64,000 nt of DNA from Sipunculus nudus (GCA_026874595.1 JAPPUL010000076.1:1-64000); one strand, 5' to 3'. Counted from the first letter of the stretch, positions 47,081 to 58,999 are shown. Notes: generated by a model from the letters alone, not told the origin. Numbers and translations: made by a program.

Positions 47081-47989
47081 TTAAGCAGATTTTTGCTTTA
47101 AGTTTTTAACAAAGATATTTTTAATTAAAGATTTAGATATTTTAATGGGAGAGAAAGAGATAGGGATAGGGTTTGGATAATCTAAAGAGATATTAGGGAT
47201 GGGGATATTGGTATTAATTTGCGTGATATTAGATTGTCCAAGGTTTAAAGATTTGGCAGCGGTTAAAATTTTATAAGGGAAAGGGTAGTCAAGAGCTTTT
47301 GTTATGACGGTATCAAGAGCAACAGGGTCGGTAGAAGCAACGAGTAGATTAGTTAATTTAGGGACTCCGCCTATGGGCCCTTTTTTATCCATGGCATAAA
47401 CGGCATCAAGTATATTCAAAATAGGGTTTAAATCGAAACAATTTTTAACGAGCATCTCAGCAAAGAGATTATGCTTATCGGCTAAGGAGAAATGTAGTAT
47501 AGCCTTACGTTTTCCTGCAATGCATCCAAACATATTCTTAACAGCTAAAGAAAGGCCAAGTTGGCAATGGACCTTAAGTTTTGGTAGGTTAATAATTTTG
47601 TAATTTTTGAGAGAGGAGTCTTTAGAAAAGATTTTGAATTTATGTTGAGGTTTTTTAAGATTAATGATATTAACATTTAGCTTTTGTAAATCTTTAAAGA
47701 CTTTAGTTTTAGAAAGTATTTGAAGAGGAGTCCCCCAAGCGGGAGAATCAGCGATAGAGACTTTAGCCCCAAGCTCATGAATCAACTGAGCACAAGCAAG
47801 GATAAGGCGAGGGTCTGTAATAAGTGGGTCATTATGGTGTCGCTTTGGTCCGAGCAAATTGGGTTTAATAAGCACGTTATCGTCTTTTGAGATAAAAGAA
47901 TTAATGTTGCCAAGAGGCGAGATAACGTCTACAAGATTTTGCTTAATATGGTTATAATCATCTGTTTTAATAATTGAAACAAAAGCCAT
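47081..47989 (-). CDS. DUF362 domain protein
   Basis: A 302-residue protein. The frame upstream of 47989 is a hydrophobic spurious extension, so the start is put at MAFVSIIKTDDYNHIKQ, although its Shine-Dalgarno is weak. Typical DUF362 elements: NVLIKPNLLGPKRHHNDPLI, VSIADSPAWGTPLQI, INLPKLKVHCQLGLSLAVKN (NLPKLKTH-like) and DPVALDTVITKALDYP. These proteins are often near ferredoxins; reaction unknown to me. No CxxC cluster is visible, so it lacks the ferredoxin half found in many members. Lagging strand, divergent from flaA. Confidence 0.8.
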   Translation of the reverse strand: MAFVSIIKTDDYNHIKQNLVDVISPLGNINSFISKDDNVLIKPNLLGPKRHHNDPLITDPRLILACAQLIHELGAKVSIADSPAWGTPLQILSKTKVFKDLQKLNVNIINLKKPQHKFKIFSKDSSLKNYKIINLPKLKVHCQLGLSLAVKNMFGCIAGKRKAILHFSLADKHNLFAEMLVKNCFDLNPILNILDAVYAMDKKGPIGGVPKLTNLLVASTDPVALDTVITKALDYPFPYKILTAAKSLNLGQSNITQINTNIPIPNISLDYPNPIPISFSPIKISKSLIKNIFVKNLKQKSA

Positions 47990-48114
47990 ATATAAAATAT
48001 AAGGTAAATAAAAAAAAGGTGAAAAAAATAGAAAAAGATAAATTATAAAGTATGAATAAAAGCAATTAAGTGTGTTTAGAATAACAAAGGGGCAAGAGAG
48101 TGCTAGTAGAGAAC

Positions 48115-48143
48115 TTGACAAAGTTCCTTCAAATATATATAAT
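48115..48143 (+). promoter_or_regulatory. Consensus sigma-70 promoter for flaA
   Basis: TTGACA (48115-48120), exactly 17 bases, TATAAT (48138-48143): both hexamers perfect. It lies about 115 bases upstream of the flaA ATG and drives transcription to the right. Suggests flaA uses the housekeeping sigma factor at high level. Confidence 0.8.
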
Positions 48144-48259
48144 TTTGTACACGAGAAGGAAATAGCTTTTTGTTTCTAGGATAGAGGGGTCTTGAAACAA
48201 ATAATATGGGGAGGAAGATAAAGGAAGATATTAAAAAAACGCTAAGGAGTGCTACAAAC

Positions 48260-49318
48260 ATGAAAAGAATTGTACAAACACTAAGTTTATTGATAATTTA
48301 TGGACTCGTAGGAGCAAGTGATTTAGGAGCGCAGGGTACGCAGGGTACGCAGGGTACGCAGGGTACGCAGGGGAGACAGGGTTCACAAGGAAAAGCTGCT
48401 GAGGGGAAAGTACTTGAGAAGGTGCTTTTGGATTTTGGTAAATACGAGGCAGAAAATGGGAAAGCGGGGAGTCCCTACACAAAGGGCAGTCCGGGAGGGA
48501 AAGACGGTAAAGTAGAGACTGACACAACAAAATACTTGATAACGCAAGAAGACATGGCTTTATCGAATTGGGTAATAAGGTTCAACTCATCAGCCGACAC
48601 AGTAAACAATAAAAATAATTCCTATGCAAAGAAGGTAGAAACGAAGGGAGGGGAGACGGTTCTTGGAGTAAGGATACATTACCCAGTAAAGCATAGATAC
48701 AACGCATATGCAGAAGTAAAGCCGTTGTATGAGATAATGGAATATAATGAGAATGGAGATTTGTCGAATGTGGGGAATGGGGTATTGGATAATGTGGGGA
48801 CTTTGAAAGCACTAAGTGTTGAGGTATCGGGACGAAATATAAATAACGGATTATATTTGCGGTTGGTGGATAAGGATAGTAATCAGCGAGATTATTTCAT
48901 GGGTTATTTAGATTTTGTTGGCTGGAGGACATTGATATGGGAAAATCCGCACTATTTAGAATCAATAAATCAGCGAGATTTTGTAAAGTTCAAGTTATAT
49001 CCGGTGTCAAAACCTTATATAAAGTTTCATTCATTTTTGATAAGTCGAGTAAGCAATAATTTGAAAGGAGACTTTGTAACGTATTTCAAGAGAGTAGAAG
49101 CAAGCTACGAGAATGCAGTAATGGAAGCAGATTATTTAGATATAGATGATGAAAAGGTCTGGGGAATACAAAGGTATAAGGCATTACAACGCCAAGCAGT
49201 AGTAAGGAAGCGAGAAGGGGAGAGGTATTTCTTAATGTCACTTGCAAGGAAACAGCAAGCAGCCCAAAAAGAAAAGCAAGAGCGTAAAACAGAGCGTGGA
49301 ACAAAAAAGGCTAAATAA
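48260..49318 (+). CDS. flaA: Flagellar filament outer layer (sheath) protein FlaA
   Basis: A 352-residue protein. The ATG at 48260 is supported by AAGGAG and gives a clean signal peptide, MKRIVQTLSLLIIYGLVGASD. An in-frame 9-bp repeat makes GTQ repeated four times, right after the signal. The mature chain has VLLDFGKYEAENG, WVIRFNSSADTV, VLGVRIHYPVKHRYNAYAEV, ALSVEVSGRNINNGLYLRL and YMGYLDFVGWRTL in order, the FlaA pattern. FlaA is the sheath protein of spirochaete periplasmic flagella. A Lys/Gln-rich tail ends the protein. A consensus sigma-70 promoter precedes it. Confidence 0.85.
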   Translation: MKRIVQTLSLLIIYGLVGASDLGAQGTQGTQGTQGTQGRQGSQGKAAEGKVLEKVLLDFGKYEAENGKAGSPYTKGSPGGKDGKVETDTTKYLITQEDMALSNWVIRFNSSADTVNNKNNSYAKKVETKGGETVLGVRIHYPVKHRYNAYAEVKPLYEIMEYNENGDLSNVGNGVLDNVGTLKALSVEVSGRNINNGLYLRLVDKDSNQRDYFMGYLDFVGWRTLIWENPHYLESINQRDFVKFKLYPVSKPYIKFHSFLISRVSNNLKGDFVTYFKRVEASYENAVMEADYLDIDDEKVWGIQRYKALQRQAVVRKREGERYFLMSLARKQQAAQKEKQERKTERGTKKAK

Positions 49319-49351
49319 GTATAAATAGCCGTATAAATGTGCTGTATAAGG

Positions 49352-49441
49352 AACTATCAGGAGGGCAAGTATATTTTTTGAGGAAAAGGCTTTTTTAGAG
49401 TTTGTGTTAAAATAAATTATATCAAAGTCCTTCTGATGGTT
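49352..49441. other. Long imperfect inverted repeat between flaA and nadE
   Basis: AACTATCAGGAGG (49352-49364) can pair fully with CCTTCTGATGGTT (49429-49441) using two G-T wobbles: 13 pairs with a 64-base loop, followed by TTT. It lies between convergent genes, so it may act as a weak two-way terminator. The large loop is unusual for that. Confidence 0.3.
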
Positions 49442-49512
49442 TTAAGAGGAATTAAGTGGTTTTCTAAATACTATTTCTATAATACTATAGGAAAAAGCTA
49501 TAGGAAACTAGA

Positions 49513-51318
49513 TTAGTCGATATTTATATGCTTTGCAGTATTAAATCTTCTATCCTCGCCAAAAGCAGTAGAACTAATTTTTAGAATGTAGCCGGATTTA
49601 AAGCGTTTGTGTTCGTTAATATCAATTAGTTTATTATAGTAAGTTATGTCTTTGTTGGACATTATGGCAGAGAGTTTTTTAGAAGCAATTAATTCCTGTA
49701 AAGAGAGTTTATCTTCAATTTTTAGTTTAACAAGCAAATCAAGCTTAGAGTAGTCAAAAGGGTCAATTTGGTTAGGAGCAAGTTCGGCGGAAGGCGTTCG
49801 AGATATAATAGAGGGTGGGATTAGTTTTTGCTTAAATTTATTGTTAATAAAGTTAGCAAGTTTGTAGACCTGATATTTGTAAAGGTCCCCGATTATGAGG
49901 ATATCAGCCTGCAGGTCGCCGCAGATGGTAGCATATCCGAGTGCAAGTTCAGTTTTATTGCTGGTTCCGGAAACAAGACGATCTTGTTCATTAGCAACAG
50001 CACGTAAAATGCTCATTCTATCAATGGCCTGCATATTTTCAAAGACGATATTTTTAGAAGGCAGGCCAAAAGCATCGTAATAGCGAGAATATTTCTCAGG
50101 CAAAACGCCTTTCCAAGAATCTGTTTTATCAGAATGAGAGCGAGAGGAGGGAGGATTATTCTTTTTAGGATTTTGGTATTCTAAAGGGATAATTTTGTAA
50201 TCGACATTAAAGTTCTTACATAGGGTAATAGCATCATTTAAGGAGTCATTACTTGAGTACCTAGAAGGGCTTATAATGGCCAAAACGTTCTTATTACCAA
50301 TGGCCTTAACATCGATAGCAAGGGATAAAGCAGAGTCAATACCGCCCGAGACGCCGATTACGGACTTAGAGATAAAACATTTTCTATGGTAGTCGCGCTT
50401 TCCAGTAACCAAAGCATTAAAAATGAGTTCATATTCATCTGGAATTTTATACATAGCTTTAGTAGCAACACATGACTCTAAATCAAATGAAGCAAGAGTC
50501 AAATCATCCTGAAAGCCTTTAGCCAAAGAGAATAAGCTACCATTTTTATCAAACATCATGCTATGTCCGTCAAAAATAATTTTGTCATTGCCGCCCCACA
50601 TATTAACGTAGAAAATGGGGGTGGAGTATTTTGCAGCTTGAGCAGCAAGGAAGTTTTTTCTGTTATTAAGCTTTTGGATTTCGAAAGGGGAAGCATTAAT
50701 AACGAAGAGCAAGTCAATATTTTGTTTTTTAAGCTGCTTAATAGGAGAGTGAGGATATATGGGATGTTTTTTAAAGTCATGCCAAATGTCCTCACAAACG
50801 AGAATACCGATGCGTAAAAGATTATTAGAGTTTATAGGGATTTTGAACGAGGAAGCTTTCTTAGCGGGGATAAAATATCTAAAGTCGTCAAAGATGCCAT
50901 AATTTGGCAAACAAAGCTTATCCCCGTATCCGATAATTTTCCCATGACTAAAAAGAGCAAAAGAGTTGTATAATAGAGGTTTATGTAAGATATAGGATAG
51001 ATTTTGTTTAGGGAGATTTTGTTTATAGATTTTGTTAAATTGAGCTTGTCTACAAAAGCCGATAATAACGGCATTAAAAGGGAGTGTAAAGGGAGCTATT
51101 TTATCGAGGGCTTTAATATTAGCCTTAATAATGGATTTATCAAAGAGGAGGTCCTGAGGGGGGTATCCGATTATAGCCATTTCGGGGAATGCGATTATAT
51201 TAACCTTTAGTTTTTGAGCTTTAATGAGAGTATTTATAATAATATTGGTATTCCCTTTTATATCAGCGATGGTGGGATTTATTTGAGCAAGAGCAATATT
51301 TATAAACTTAGACGACAT
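49513..51318 (-). CDS. nadE: Glutamine-dependent NAD+ synthetase
   Basis: A 601-residue enzyme. The N-terminal nitrilase domain has the Glu of FPEMAIIGYPPQDL, a Lys in GDKLCLPNYGIFDD and the Cys of RIGILVCEDIWHD (glutaminase triad). The C-terminal synthetase has the P-loop GVSGGIDSALSLAI near residue 323, DLLVKLKIED and the ending STAFGEDRRFNTAKHI. It makes NAD+ from nicotinate adenine dinucleotide, using glutamine as ammonia donor. Lagging strand, convergent with flaA. Start at MSSKFINIALAQINP gives full length; the Shine-Dalgarno is weak. Confidence 0.95.
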   Translation of the reverse strand: MSSKFINIALAQINPTIADIKGNTNIIINTLIKAQKLKVNIIAFPEMAIIGYPPQDLLFDKSIIKANIKALDKIAPFTLPFNAVIIGFCRQAQFNKIYKQNLPKQNLSYILHKPLLYNSFALFSHGKIIGYGDKLCLPNYGIFDDFRYFIPAKKASSFKIPINSNNLLRIGILVCEDIWHDFKKHPIYPHSPIKQLKKQNIDLLFVINASPFEIQKLNNRKNFLAAQAAKYSTPIFYVNMWGGNDKIIFDGHSMMFDKNGSLFSLAKGFQDDLTLASFDLESCVATKAMYKIPDEYELIFNALVTGKRDYHRKCFISKSVIGVSGGIDSALSLAIDVKAIGNKNVLAIISPSRYSSNDSLNDAITLCKNFNVDYKIIPLEYQNPKKNNPPSSRSHSDKTDSWKGVLPEKYSRYYDAFGLPSKNIVFENMQAIDRMSILRAVANEQDRLVSGTSNKTELALGYATICGDLQADILIIGDLYKYQVYKLANFINNKFKQKLIPPSIISRTPSAELAPNQIDPFDYSKLDLLVKLKIEDKLSLQELIASKKLSAIMSNKDITYYNKLIDINEHKRFKSGYILKISSTAFGEDRRFNTAKHINID

Positions 51319-51474
51319 AAAATATCCTTAATAAAAAAAATAAAGATTAGTTTTAATAGTTTTTATTATAGAACTTTTAAATAGAACTTTTAAATTATAG
51401 TTGCGGGATAAAAAAGTAGAGCTTATGTTTTAATAAAGTAACAAATAAATAAAGTAACAAATAAAATAGACTTT

Positions 51475-51726
51475 GTGGATAAAAAGGTTTGGATAAAAGG
51501 TTTGGATGGTTTATCTCTTGGGATACAATTTATTTTAATAGTAACGTTATTTACGCTTGGGGGCAATTATTTAGACGGATTACATAGTAATAGATTTCCG
51601 ATATTTTTGTTATTGATGCTGGTTATAGGGTTTTTTATAGGCTTATATATACTTTTAAAGGAGAGTAAAAGGTTTGCAAGACGACAGAAAAAGCGAGGAG
51701 GGAGTAAAGATGGGGGTATGGAGTAG
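51475..51726 (+). CDS. AtpZ/AtpI-family small membrane protein
   Basis: An 83-residue protein with two membrane helices (GIQFILIVTLFTLGGNYL and FPIFLLLMLVIGFFIGLYIL) and a basic C-terminal tail. This matches the AtpZ/AtpQ family encoded first in F-type ATP synthase operons and linked to cation transport or assembly. The GTG start at 51475 has no good Shine-Dalgarno. The next gene overlaps its end by 17 bases. Confidence 0.7.
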   Translation: MDKKVWIKGLDGLSLGIQFILIVTLFTLGGNYLDGLHSNRFPIFLLLMLVIGFFIGLYILLKESKRFARRQKKRGGSKDGGME

Positions 51727-52168
51727 GGGTTTGGGGGTATATTTTGTTATAACGAGTTTGGTTTTAGTATTTGGGGTATATATATTTTTGGTATTTTTGT
51801 TTGGCGGAGAATTTTGGGAATATAGAGGAGCATATGTAGTAGGCGGAGTGCTTAACTTTTTTATGTTTTTGATAAGCTTTTTCGCTCTTTTTGTTATACT
51901 TAGAAAGGTTGGAGGGGAGTCAAGAGGAGAGGGGCTTTTTTTTTTAATCTTTTATATGTCGGTGATAGGGAGATTTCTAGTATTTTTGATATATATATGG
52001 GTAGTATTTGCGACAGTAAAGGAAGAGGGGAAAGTCTATATGCTATCTTACTTGGCGTATTTTATGGTCTTGCTAAAGGTTGAGGTATTTTATATATATA
52101 AAGGATATAAGCAGGATAGAATAAGAGCAAGCGAGGGGCATGTAAATGGTTATTTTGAGAAATGGTAA
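51710..52168 (+). CDS. atpI: ATP synthase I-like membrane protein
   Basis: A 152-residue protein with four membrane helices, starting at the ATG at 51710 (GGAGGGAGTAAAG just upstream). The helices include LGVYFVITSLVLVFGVYIFL, GGVLNFFMFLISFFALFVIL, LIFYMSVIGRFLVFLIYIWV and YLAYFMVLLKVEVFYIY. The size and place in front of atpB fit AtpI, which helps assemble the c-ring, though sequence conservation in that family is low. Confidence 0.6.
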   Translation: MGVWSRGLGVYFVITSLVLVFGVYIFLVFLFGGEFWEYRGAYVVGGVLNFFMFLISFFALFVILRKVGGESRGEGLFFLIFYMSVIGRFLVFLIYIWVVFATVKEEGKVYMLSYLAYFMVLLKVEVFYIYKGYKQDRIRASEGHVNGYFEKW

Positions 52169-52224
52169 TTGAGAACGATTGAGAGCGGTTATGATAATAA
52201 AATAGGAGAACAAAAGGGCGAGTA

Positions 52225-53034
52225 ATGATAGGAATAGGGGACCTGGTACCGAAGATGTCGGGCGGTGGATTAATGGAGATATTAAACCATCATATACTAG
52301 ATTCGGAAGCACTAATAAAGCTAGTCATATTTGGACTAGACATATCAATAACAAAACATGTAATAATGATGTGGATAGTGTCTTTAGTGCTAATACTTTT
52401 GGTATTAGGCGTGGCTCGAATTTTGCGAAAAGACAAAGAAGGGATAGGGGGACGTCTTGCAATAATGGTTCAAATATTCTTAGAGTTCATAGACAAAGAT
52501 ATAGTGCGTAGTAATTTTCATGGTGAGAGTAAGAAGTGGCTACCGTTTTTCAGTACCCTATTTTTTTTTATAATGTTTGCAAATTTATTTGGCTTAGTAC
52601 CGGAATCTAGCACAATAACAGGCAACATAGCAGTAACGATGTCCTTATCGATTGTAACATTTGTGCTAATACAGCTAAACGGGATGTCAAAGCAAGGAAT
52701 ATTTCATTATTGGATAAGCCTAGTACCTGGCGGCATGCCGAAGGTGCTTTGGCCGTTTATGTTTGTGATAGAGCTTGTGGGGCTTGTAACGAAGCCTTTT
52801 TCGTTGACGATACGGCTTTTTGCAAATATGATAGGAGGGCATATAATAATTTTGGTATTATTGTTTTTGGCAGCGGAGGCGGCTGGGGATTGGATACAGC
52901 TTTTTGTAGCTCCAGTTAGCGTACTTGCGTCTGTGGGAGTTAATTTACTTGAGATATTCATAGCATTATTACAGGCCTATATATTTACCTTTTTGTCAGC
53001 AATATTCATATCCTCGGCAGCAGAGGGGCATTAG
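52225..53034 (+). CDS. atpB: ATP synthase F0 subunit a
   Basis: A 269-residue subunit. Five or six helices. GESKKWLPFFSTLFFFIMFA, then the essential Arg near residue 197 in KPFSLTIRLFANMIGGHIII, and the ending LLQAYIFTFLSAIFI. It forms the two proton half-channels against the c-ring. The gene is the third of the atp operon, with AGGAGA a little far upstream. Confidence 0.95.
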   Translation: MIGIGDLVPKMSGGGLMEILNHHILDSEALIKLVIFGLDISITKHVIMMWIVSLVLILLVLGVARILRKDKEGIGGRLAIMVQIFLEFIDKDIVRSNFHGESKKWLPFFSTLFFFIMFANLFGLVPESSTITGNIAVTMSLSIVTFVLIQLNGMSKQGIFHYWISLVPGGMPKVLWPFMFVIELVGLVTKPFSLTIRLFANMIGGHIIILVLLFLAAEAAGDWIQLFVAPVSVLASVGVNLLEIFIALLQAYIFTFLSAIFISSAAEGH

Positions 53035-53114
53035 GAGGGGCGTTAATAAGAGGATTAGGAGAAGGTTTAATGGATATGGTAATATGTGTTGAGACAGAAG
53101 TTGAAAAAAAATAA

Positions 53115-53369
<255 letters not shown>

Positions 53370-53452
53370 GGGAGAATTATGTATAAAGTTGGTGTTAGCG
53401 GTTATGGGAAGGGCACGATAAAAGGCAGGATGTAAAAAGCTAGGGTACAAAA

Positions 53453-54172
53453 ATGTATGAAGAAAAAGGAGTAAAGGGGAGAGTAAAGGGGATAAAGGTA
53501 GTTTTTTTATTTTTGATGCTTGTGGTTTTGGTGATGTATGGTGTAGTGGTAGCGTATGGGGCAGGGGATGGTGCTTTAGTGGGCAAGGGAGGGGCAAAGC
53601 TTGAAGAGGTATCAAATGGCGAGAAAGTGGGCGTAGAAGGTGCTGGTGGAGGTAAGGAGGAGAGGAGTTTTCTAGACATAGCGGGGAATGTAGTATTCTG
53701 GAATTTCGTAACATTTGGGATACTGGTATTAGTATTGGGTAAGTATGGCTGGAGGCCGATAATGGCGATAATAGACGCAAGAGGAGAGAAGATAAAAGAG
53801 GAGTTAAAGAAGGCAGAAGAAGGGCTTTTAAAGAGCGAGAAGCTACTTGAGGAGCGGCAGGATCTTATAAGCAAAGCGTATAAAGAGGGGCAAGAGATAT
53901 TGAGCAAGTCCCAAGAGACAGCAGAGAAGGCAGCAGAAGTGATAATTAAGAAAGCGGAAGGGCGTGCAGAGGCTCTGTTGGAGGGAGCAAGTAAAGAGAT
54001 AGAGGATGCAAAGCAAACGGCATTAAAGGAGTTAAAGACAGAGGTAGGAAATATAAGTCTTGAGATAGCAAGCAAGGTGGTGGGGATGGAGCTTGACGAT
54101 TTAAAACATAAGGAATTGATAGAGAAGATGTTAGAAGTGTATGGTGGTAATGGAGGGATAGGTAAAAAGTGA
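53453..54172 (+). CDS. atpF: ATP synthase F0 subunit b, with N-terminal extension
   Basis: A 239-residue subunit, longer than the usual 155-170. Residues ~12-35 are hydrophobic (VVFLFLMLVVLVMYGVVVAY) and look like a signal peptide, followed by a Gly/Lys-rich stretch. The usual membrane helix (about 83-100, VVFWNFVTFGILVLVLGKYG) leads into WRPIMAIIDARGEKIKEELK and a long coiled coil that joins F0 to F1. A paired stator protein is not encoded. Confidence 0.9.
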   Translation: MYEEKGVKGRVKGIKVVFLFLMLVVLVMYGVVVAYGAGDGALVGKGGAKLEEVSNGEKVGVEGAGGGKEERSFLDIAGNVVFWNFVTFGILVLVLGKYGWRPIMAIIDARGEKIKEELKKAEEGLLKSEKLLEERQDLISKAYKEGQEILSKSQETAEKAAEVIIKKAEGRAEALLEGASKEIEDAKQTALKELKTEVGNISLEIASKVVGMELDDLKHKELIEKMLEVYGGNGGIGKK

Positions 54173-54218
54173 TTTATTGTTAATGGTACGGGTTTAAAAG
54201 AGCTATTAAGGGATAGTT

Positions 54219-54839
54219 ATGCAAGGGAAATTAAAAGAAGAAGAGGCAAGGGTATACGGGAAATCATTATACGAGGTAGTGGAGTTGGGGCTATGTACTG
54301 GGGAAGGAGGAGAAGGAGGAGAAGGAGGAGAAGGATTTGAGAAGAGATTTATCGAAGTGGGGGAAGATTTTGAAGAAGTATTAGGAGCTTTGGAGGCAGG
54401 GAGCAAGTTAGGATTGCTTTTTGAGATGCCAAGAATTAGAATAGCTGAGAAACAAAGGGTACTGGAGCGAGTATACGGTGGGCGTATAAGTGAGGAGATA
54501 TTAAGTTTGTTGAAGGTGGTGGTATTGAATGGGGATATGGGTATACTTATGAGGATATATGAAGATTATAGGAAGCGAGTTGACAAACGAAATAATGTGT
54601 TACGGGGGGAGCTTAGGGTGGCAATAGGGCTTACGGAAGAGGAGGTGGATGTGATAGAGGGTGTAGTGAGCAAAGTAGAAGGTAAGCGAGTGTATCTGGA
54701 GGTAGAGGAGGACAAGGATTTATTGGGAGGATTCGTGCTTGAGCTTGAGGGGGTGCAGATAGACTTATCGGTGCGGGGCAGATTATTAAGGATACGAGAT
54801 AAAATACAAGAAATACGGCTAGGAGGAGGAAAGGGTTGA
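54219..54839 (+). CDS. atpH: ATP synthase F1 subunit delta
   Basis: A 206-residue stator protein: [13 protein letters not shown] at the start, an N-terminal helical domain, and the C-terminal [28 protein letters not shown], as in delta. A 9-bp repeat makes GEG units at about residues 28-39. Its TGA overlaps the atpA TTG. Confidence 0.92.
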   Translation: MQGKLKEEEARVYGKSLYEVVELGLCTGEGGEGGEGGEGFEKRFIEVGEDFEEVLGALEAGSKLGLLFEMPRIRIAEKQRVLERVYGGRISEEILSLLKVVVLNGDMGILMRIYEDYRKRVDKRNNVLRGELRVAIGLTEEEVDVIEGVVSKVEGKRVYLEVEEDKDLLGGFVLELEGVQIDLSVRGRLLRIRDKIQEIRLGGGKG

Positions 54840-56359
54840 AAATAAACGCACAAGAGATAAAAGAGCTTATAAAGCAAGAGATAAAGGGGTATGAAGATAA
54901 GCTTGAGGCGGAGGAGGTAGGGAGTGTAATGAGTGTAGGAGATGGGATAGCGCGGGTACATGGATTAAAGAAGGTGATGGCGGGGGAGATGGTAGAGTTT
55001 GAAAATGGAGTAGAGGGGCTTGCATTAAACCTAGAAGAGAATGCGGTAGGGGTTGTGGTATTGGGAGATTATCTTGACATACGGGAAGGATATGTAGTAA
55101 AGCGTAAAAAAGAGCTTTTATCGATAAGAGTAGGGGAAGAGTTGATAGGGCGAGTGGTAATGCCGATGGGGGAAGCGCTGGATGGAAAGGGGGATCCTGG
55201 AGGCAAGCATAAGCGATTCATAGAGATAATAGCCCCTGGTATAGCAAAGAGGCAGCCGGTTAAAGTGCCCTTACAAACGGGTATAAAGGCAATAGATTCG
55301 ATGATACCGATAGGGCGAGGGCAAAGGGAGTTAATAATAGGTGATAGACAGACAGGCAAAACAACAGTAGCAATAGATACAATAATAAATCAAAAAGGGA
55401 CTGGGGTAATATGCGTGTACGTGGCGGTAGGACAAAGAGCCTCAACAGTAGCAGGGGTGGTTGAGAAATTAAAAGAACACGGAGCAATGGAACATACGAT
55501 AGTGGTATCAACGCACGCAAGTGATCCGGCCCCTCTTTTGTACTTGGCTCCTTATGCGGGAACAACGATAGCAGAATATTTTATGTATGAACATGGCAAG
55601 GATACTTTGGTAATATATGATGATTTGTCTAAACATGCAAATGCGTACAGACAGTTATCGTTGTTATTAGAACGTCCACCTGGACGAGAGGCTTATCCAG
55701 GAGATGTATTTTACTTACACTCAAGGCTGCTTGAACGAGCAGTAAAGTTGTCAGATGAGATGAAGGGGGGTTCCTTAACGGCGTTACCGATAATTGAGAC
55801 ACAAGAGGGTGAAGTATCAGCCTATATACCGACGAATGTAATATCGATAACCGACGGACAAATATATCTAACGCCGAAGTTATTTGCTTCTGGGATAAGG
55901 CCGGCAATAGATGTAGGGATATCAGTATCTAGAGTAGGAGGCAATGCACAAGTAAAAGGGATGAAGAAGGTAGCGGGATCCTTACGACTTGACATGGCAC
56001 AATATCGGTCATTAGAAGCGTTTGCCCAACTTGGGACAGATTTGGATGCAGCAACCCAAAAGCAATTAGATAGGGGAGCGCGGCTAGTTGAGATATTAAA
56101 ACAAGATCAAAATGAGCCATTAGCAGTAGAGGAACAAATAGCGATAATATACGTAGGGACGAAAGGGTTTTTGGATAGAATACCTGTAGAGCAAGTAAGG
56201 GTTTTTGAGAAATCATTTTTGAGATATCTTAGAGATAACCAAGCGAACATATTGGAAAAGATAAGAGAAGATAAAGAGATAAAGGATGAGGGTGGATTTG
56301 AGAAGGTGATACTGGAGTATGTAGAGCTATTTAAAAATGAGCATGGGCTTAGATCGTAG
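54836..56359 (+). CDS. atpA: ATP synthase F1 subunit alpha
   Basis: A 507-residue non-catalytic subunit. Starts TTG (overlapping atpH), AGGAGGAAAGGG just before. Walker A GDRQTGKT near residue 169; [36 protein letters not shown] is the alpha signature. Together with beta it forms the hexamer. Confidence 0.97.
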   Translation: MKINAQEIKELIKQEIKGYEDKLEAEEVGSVMSVGDGIARVHGLKKVMAGEMVEFENGVEGLALNLEENAVGVVVLGDYLDIREGYVVKRKKELLSIRVGEELIGRVVMPMGEALDGKGDPGGKHKRFIEIIAPGIAKRQPVKVPLQTGIKAIDSMIPIGRGQRELIIGDRQTGKTTVAIDTIINQKGTGVICVYVAVGQRASTVAGVVEKLKEHGAMEHTIVVSTHASDPAPLLYLAPYAGTTIAEYFMYEHGKDTLVIYDDLSKHANAYRQLSLLLERPPGREAYPGDVFYLHSRLLERAVKLSDEMKGGSLTALPIIETQEGEVSAYIPTNVISITDGQIYLTPKLFASGIRPAIDVGISVSRVGGNAQVKGMKKVAGSLRLDMAQYRSLEAFAQLGTDLDAATQKQLDRGARLVEILKQDQNEPLAVEEQIAIIYVGTKGFLDRIPVEQVRVFEKSFLRYLRDNQANILEKIREDKEIKDEGGFEKVILEYVELFKNEHGLRS

Positions 56360-56443
56360 CAAGATGATAGTGTAGAAAAAAGGAAGGAGAGTGTAGGGCA
56401 GAGGAATAAAGAGTAAGAGTAATAAGGAAAAGAGTAAAAAAGG

Positions 56444-57385
56444 ATGGCAACATTACGGGAAGTCAAAGGGCGAATAAATGCAGTCAAAGACATAAAGAAG
56501 ATAGCACAGACAATGGAGAAGATATCGACAGCAAAAATAAAGAAGAACGAGAAACGGCTAAAGGAGCTATCAAGCTATAAACAAGAGCTTTATAAAGTAA
56601 CAGATAAACTATTAAAAGACATAAAGGCTTCAGGAGAAGAGCTAGAAAATAAACTACTTATGGGAGTGGGCGACAAAGGGAAGGAGCTGTTATTAATAGT
56701 AAGTTCAAACCGCGGGTTATGCGGAGCCTATAATCAAAATGTACTAAGTGCGGGACAGAAGGAATATAAAAGGCTTCTTTCAATGGGTAGAGAAATAATA
56801 AATTATATGCTAGGTAAGAAGGGAGTAAGTGCTTTTAAATATAGGAAGATACCGATAGAGAAGATGCTATTGGATATAGATGACAATGTAAGTTACGAGA
56901 TAATAAGTAATCTTGGCGATGAAATATTAGATTTATACCTAAGAGGGGAGGTAAGCCGGGTAGTGCTAGTATATACAAAGTACTATGGTTCCTCAAGGCA
57001 AAGGCCGGTTGTAGAGCAGCTGCTCCCGATGGGTGAGGAGATGGGGAAGGAGATGGGGAAGGAGATGGGGAAGGAGGGAGGAGCATCAGTTTCAAAAGAT
57101 GATGGGGGCAAAGGTAGAATGCATGCAAATTATCTAAGCGAACCTTCTAAGGAAAAGCTTTTGAATAGCTTAGTGCCATTAAAAGCAAAGATAAAGCTTT
57201 ACAATATGATACTAGAAACAAACTTATCCGAACAAGTATCGCGTCGAGTGGCAATGAAACAGGCATCGGACTCAGCAAGCGAGATAATAAGGGATTTGTC
57301 GTTAGAGTACAATCGAGCAAGACAAAGTAAGATAACAAATGAGATAATAGAGATAGTAGGAGCAGCAAAGGCCTTGCACAGATAA
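56444..57385 (+). CDS. atpG: ATP synthase F1 subunit gamma
   Basis: A 313-residue rotor shaft: starts MATLREVKGRINAVKDIKKI, LLIVSSNRGLCGAYNQNVL in the middle and ends RQSKITNEIIEIVGAAKAL. A 12-bp repeat (about 57036-57075) puts GKEM units into a loop near residue 200 that varies between species, so folding is probably unaffected. Confidence 0.95.
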   Translation: MATLREVKGRINAVKDIKKIAQTMEKISTAKIKKNEKRLKELSSYKQELYKVTDKLLKDIKASGEELENKLLMGVGDKGKELLLIVSSNRGLCGAYNQNVLSAGQKEYKRLLSMGREIINYMLGKKGVSAFKYRKIPIEKMLLDIDDNVSYEIISNLGDEILDLYLRGEVSRVVLVYTKYYGSSRQRPVVEQLLPMGEEMGKEMGKEMGKEGGASVSKDDGGKGRMHANYLSEPSKEKLLNSLVPLKAKIKLYNMILETNLSEQVSRRVAMKQASDSASEIIRDLSLEYNRARQSKITNEIIEIVGAAKALHR

Positions 57386-57488
57386 ATGGAAAGGAGTGGT
57401 AGATAAAGAATAAGGCAAATAGGAATGAAGAATAGAAATAAAGAAGAGAAATAAAAACGGATGTGAATATATAAATGAAAAATAATAA

Positions 57489-58955
<1,467 letters not shown>

Positions 58956-58999
58956 AAAGTGTAGGTGTAATAAAAAAGAGGTGTAATAAAGAAGGTCTT

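Noticed and set aside
47990-48121. Extension of the DUF362 ORF
   Set aside because: Hydrophobic spurious frame that overlaps the flaA promoter region.
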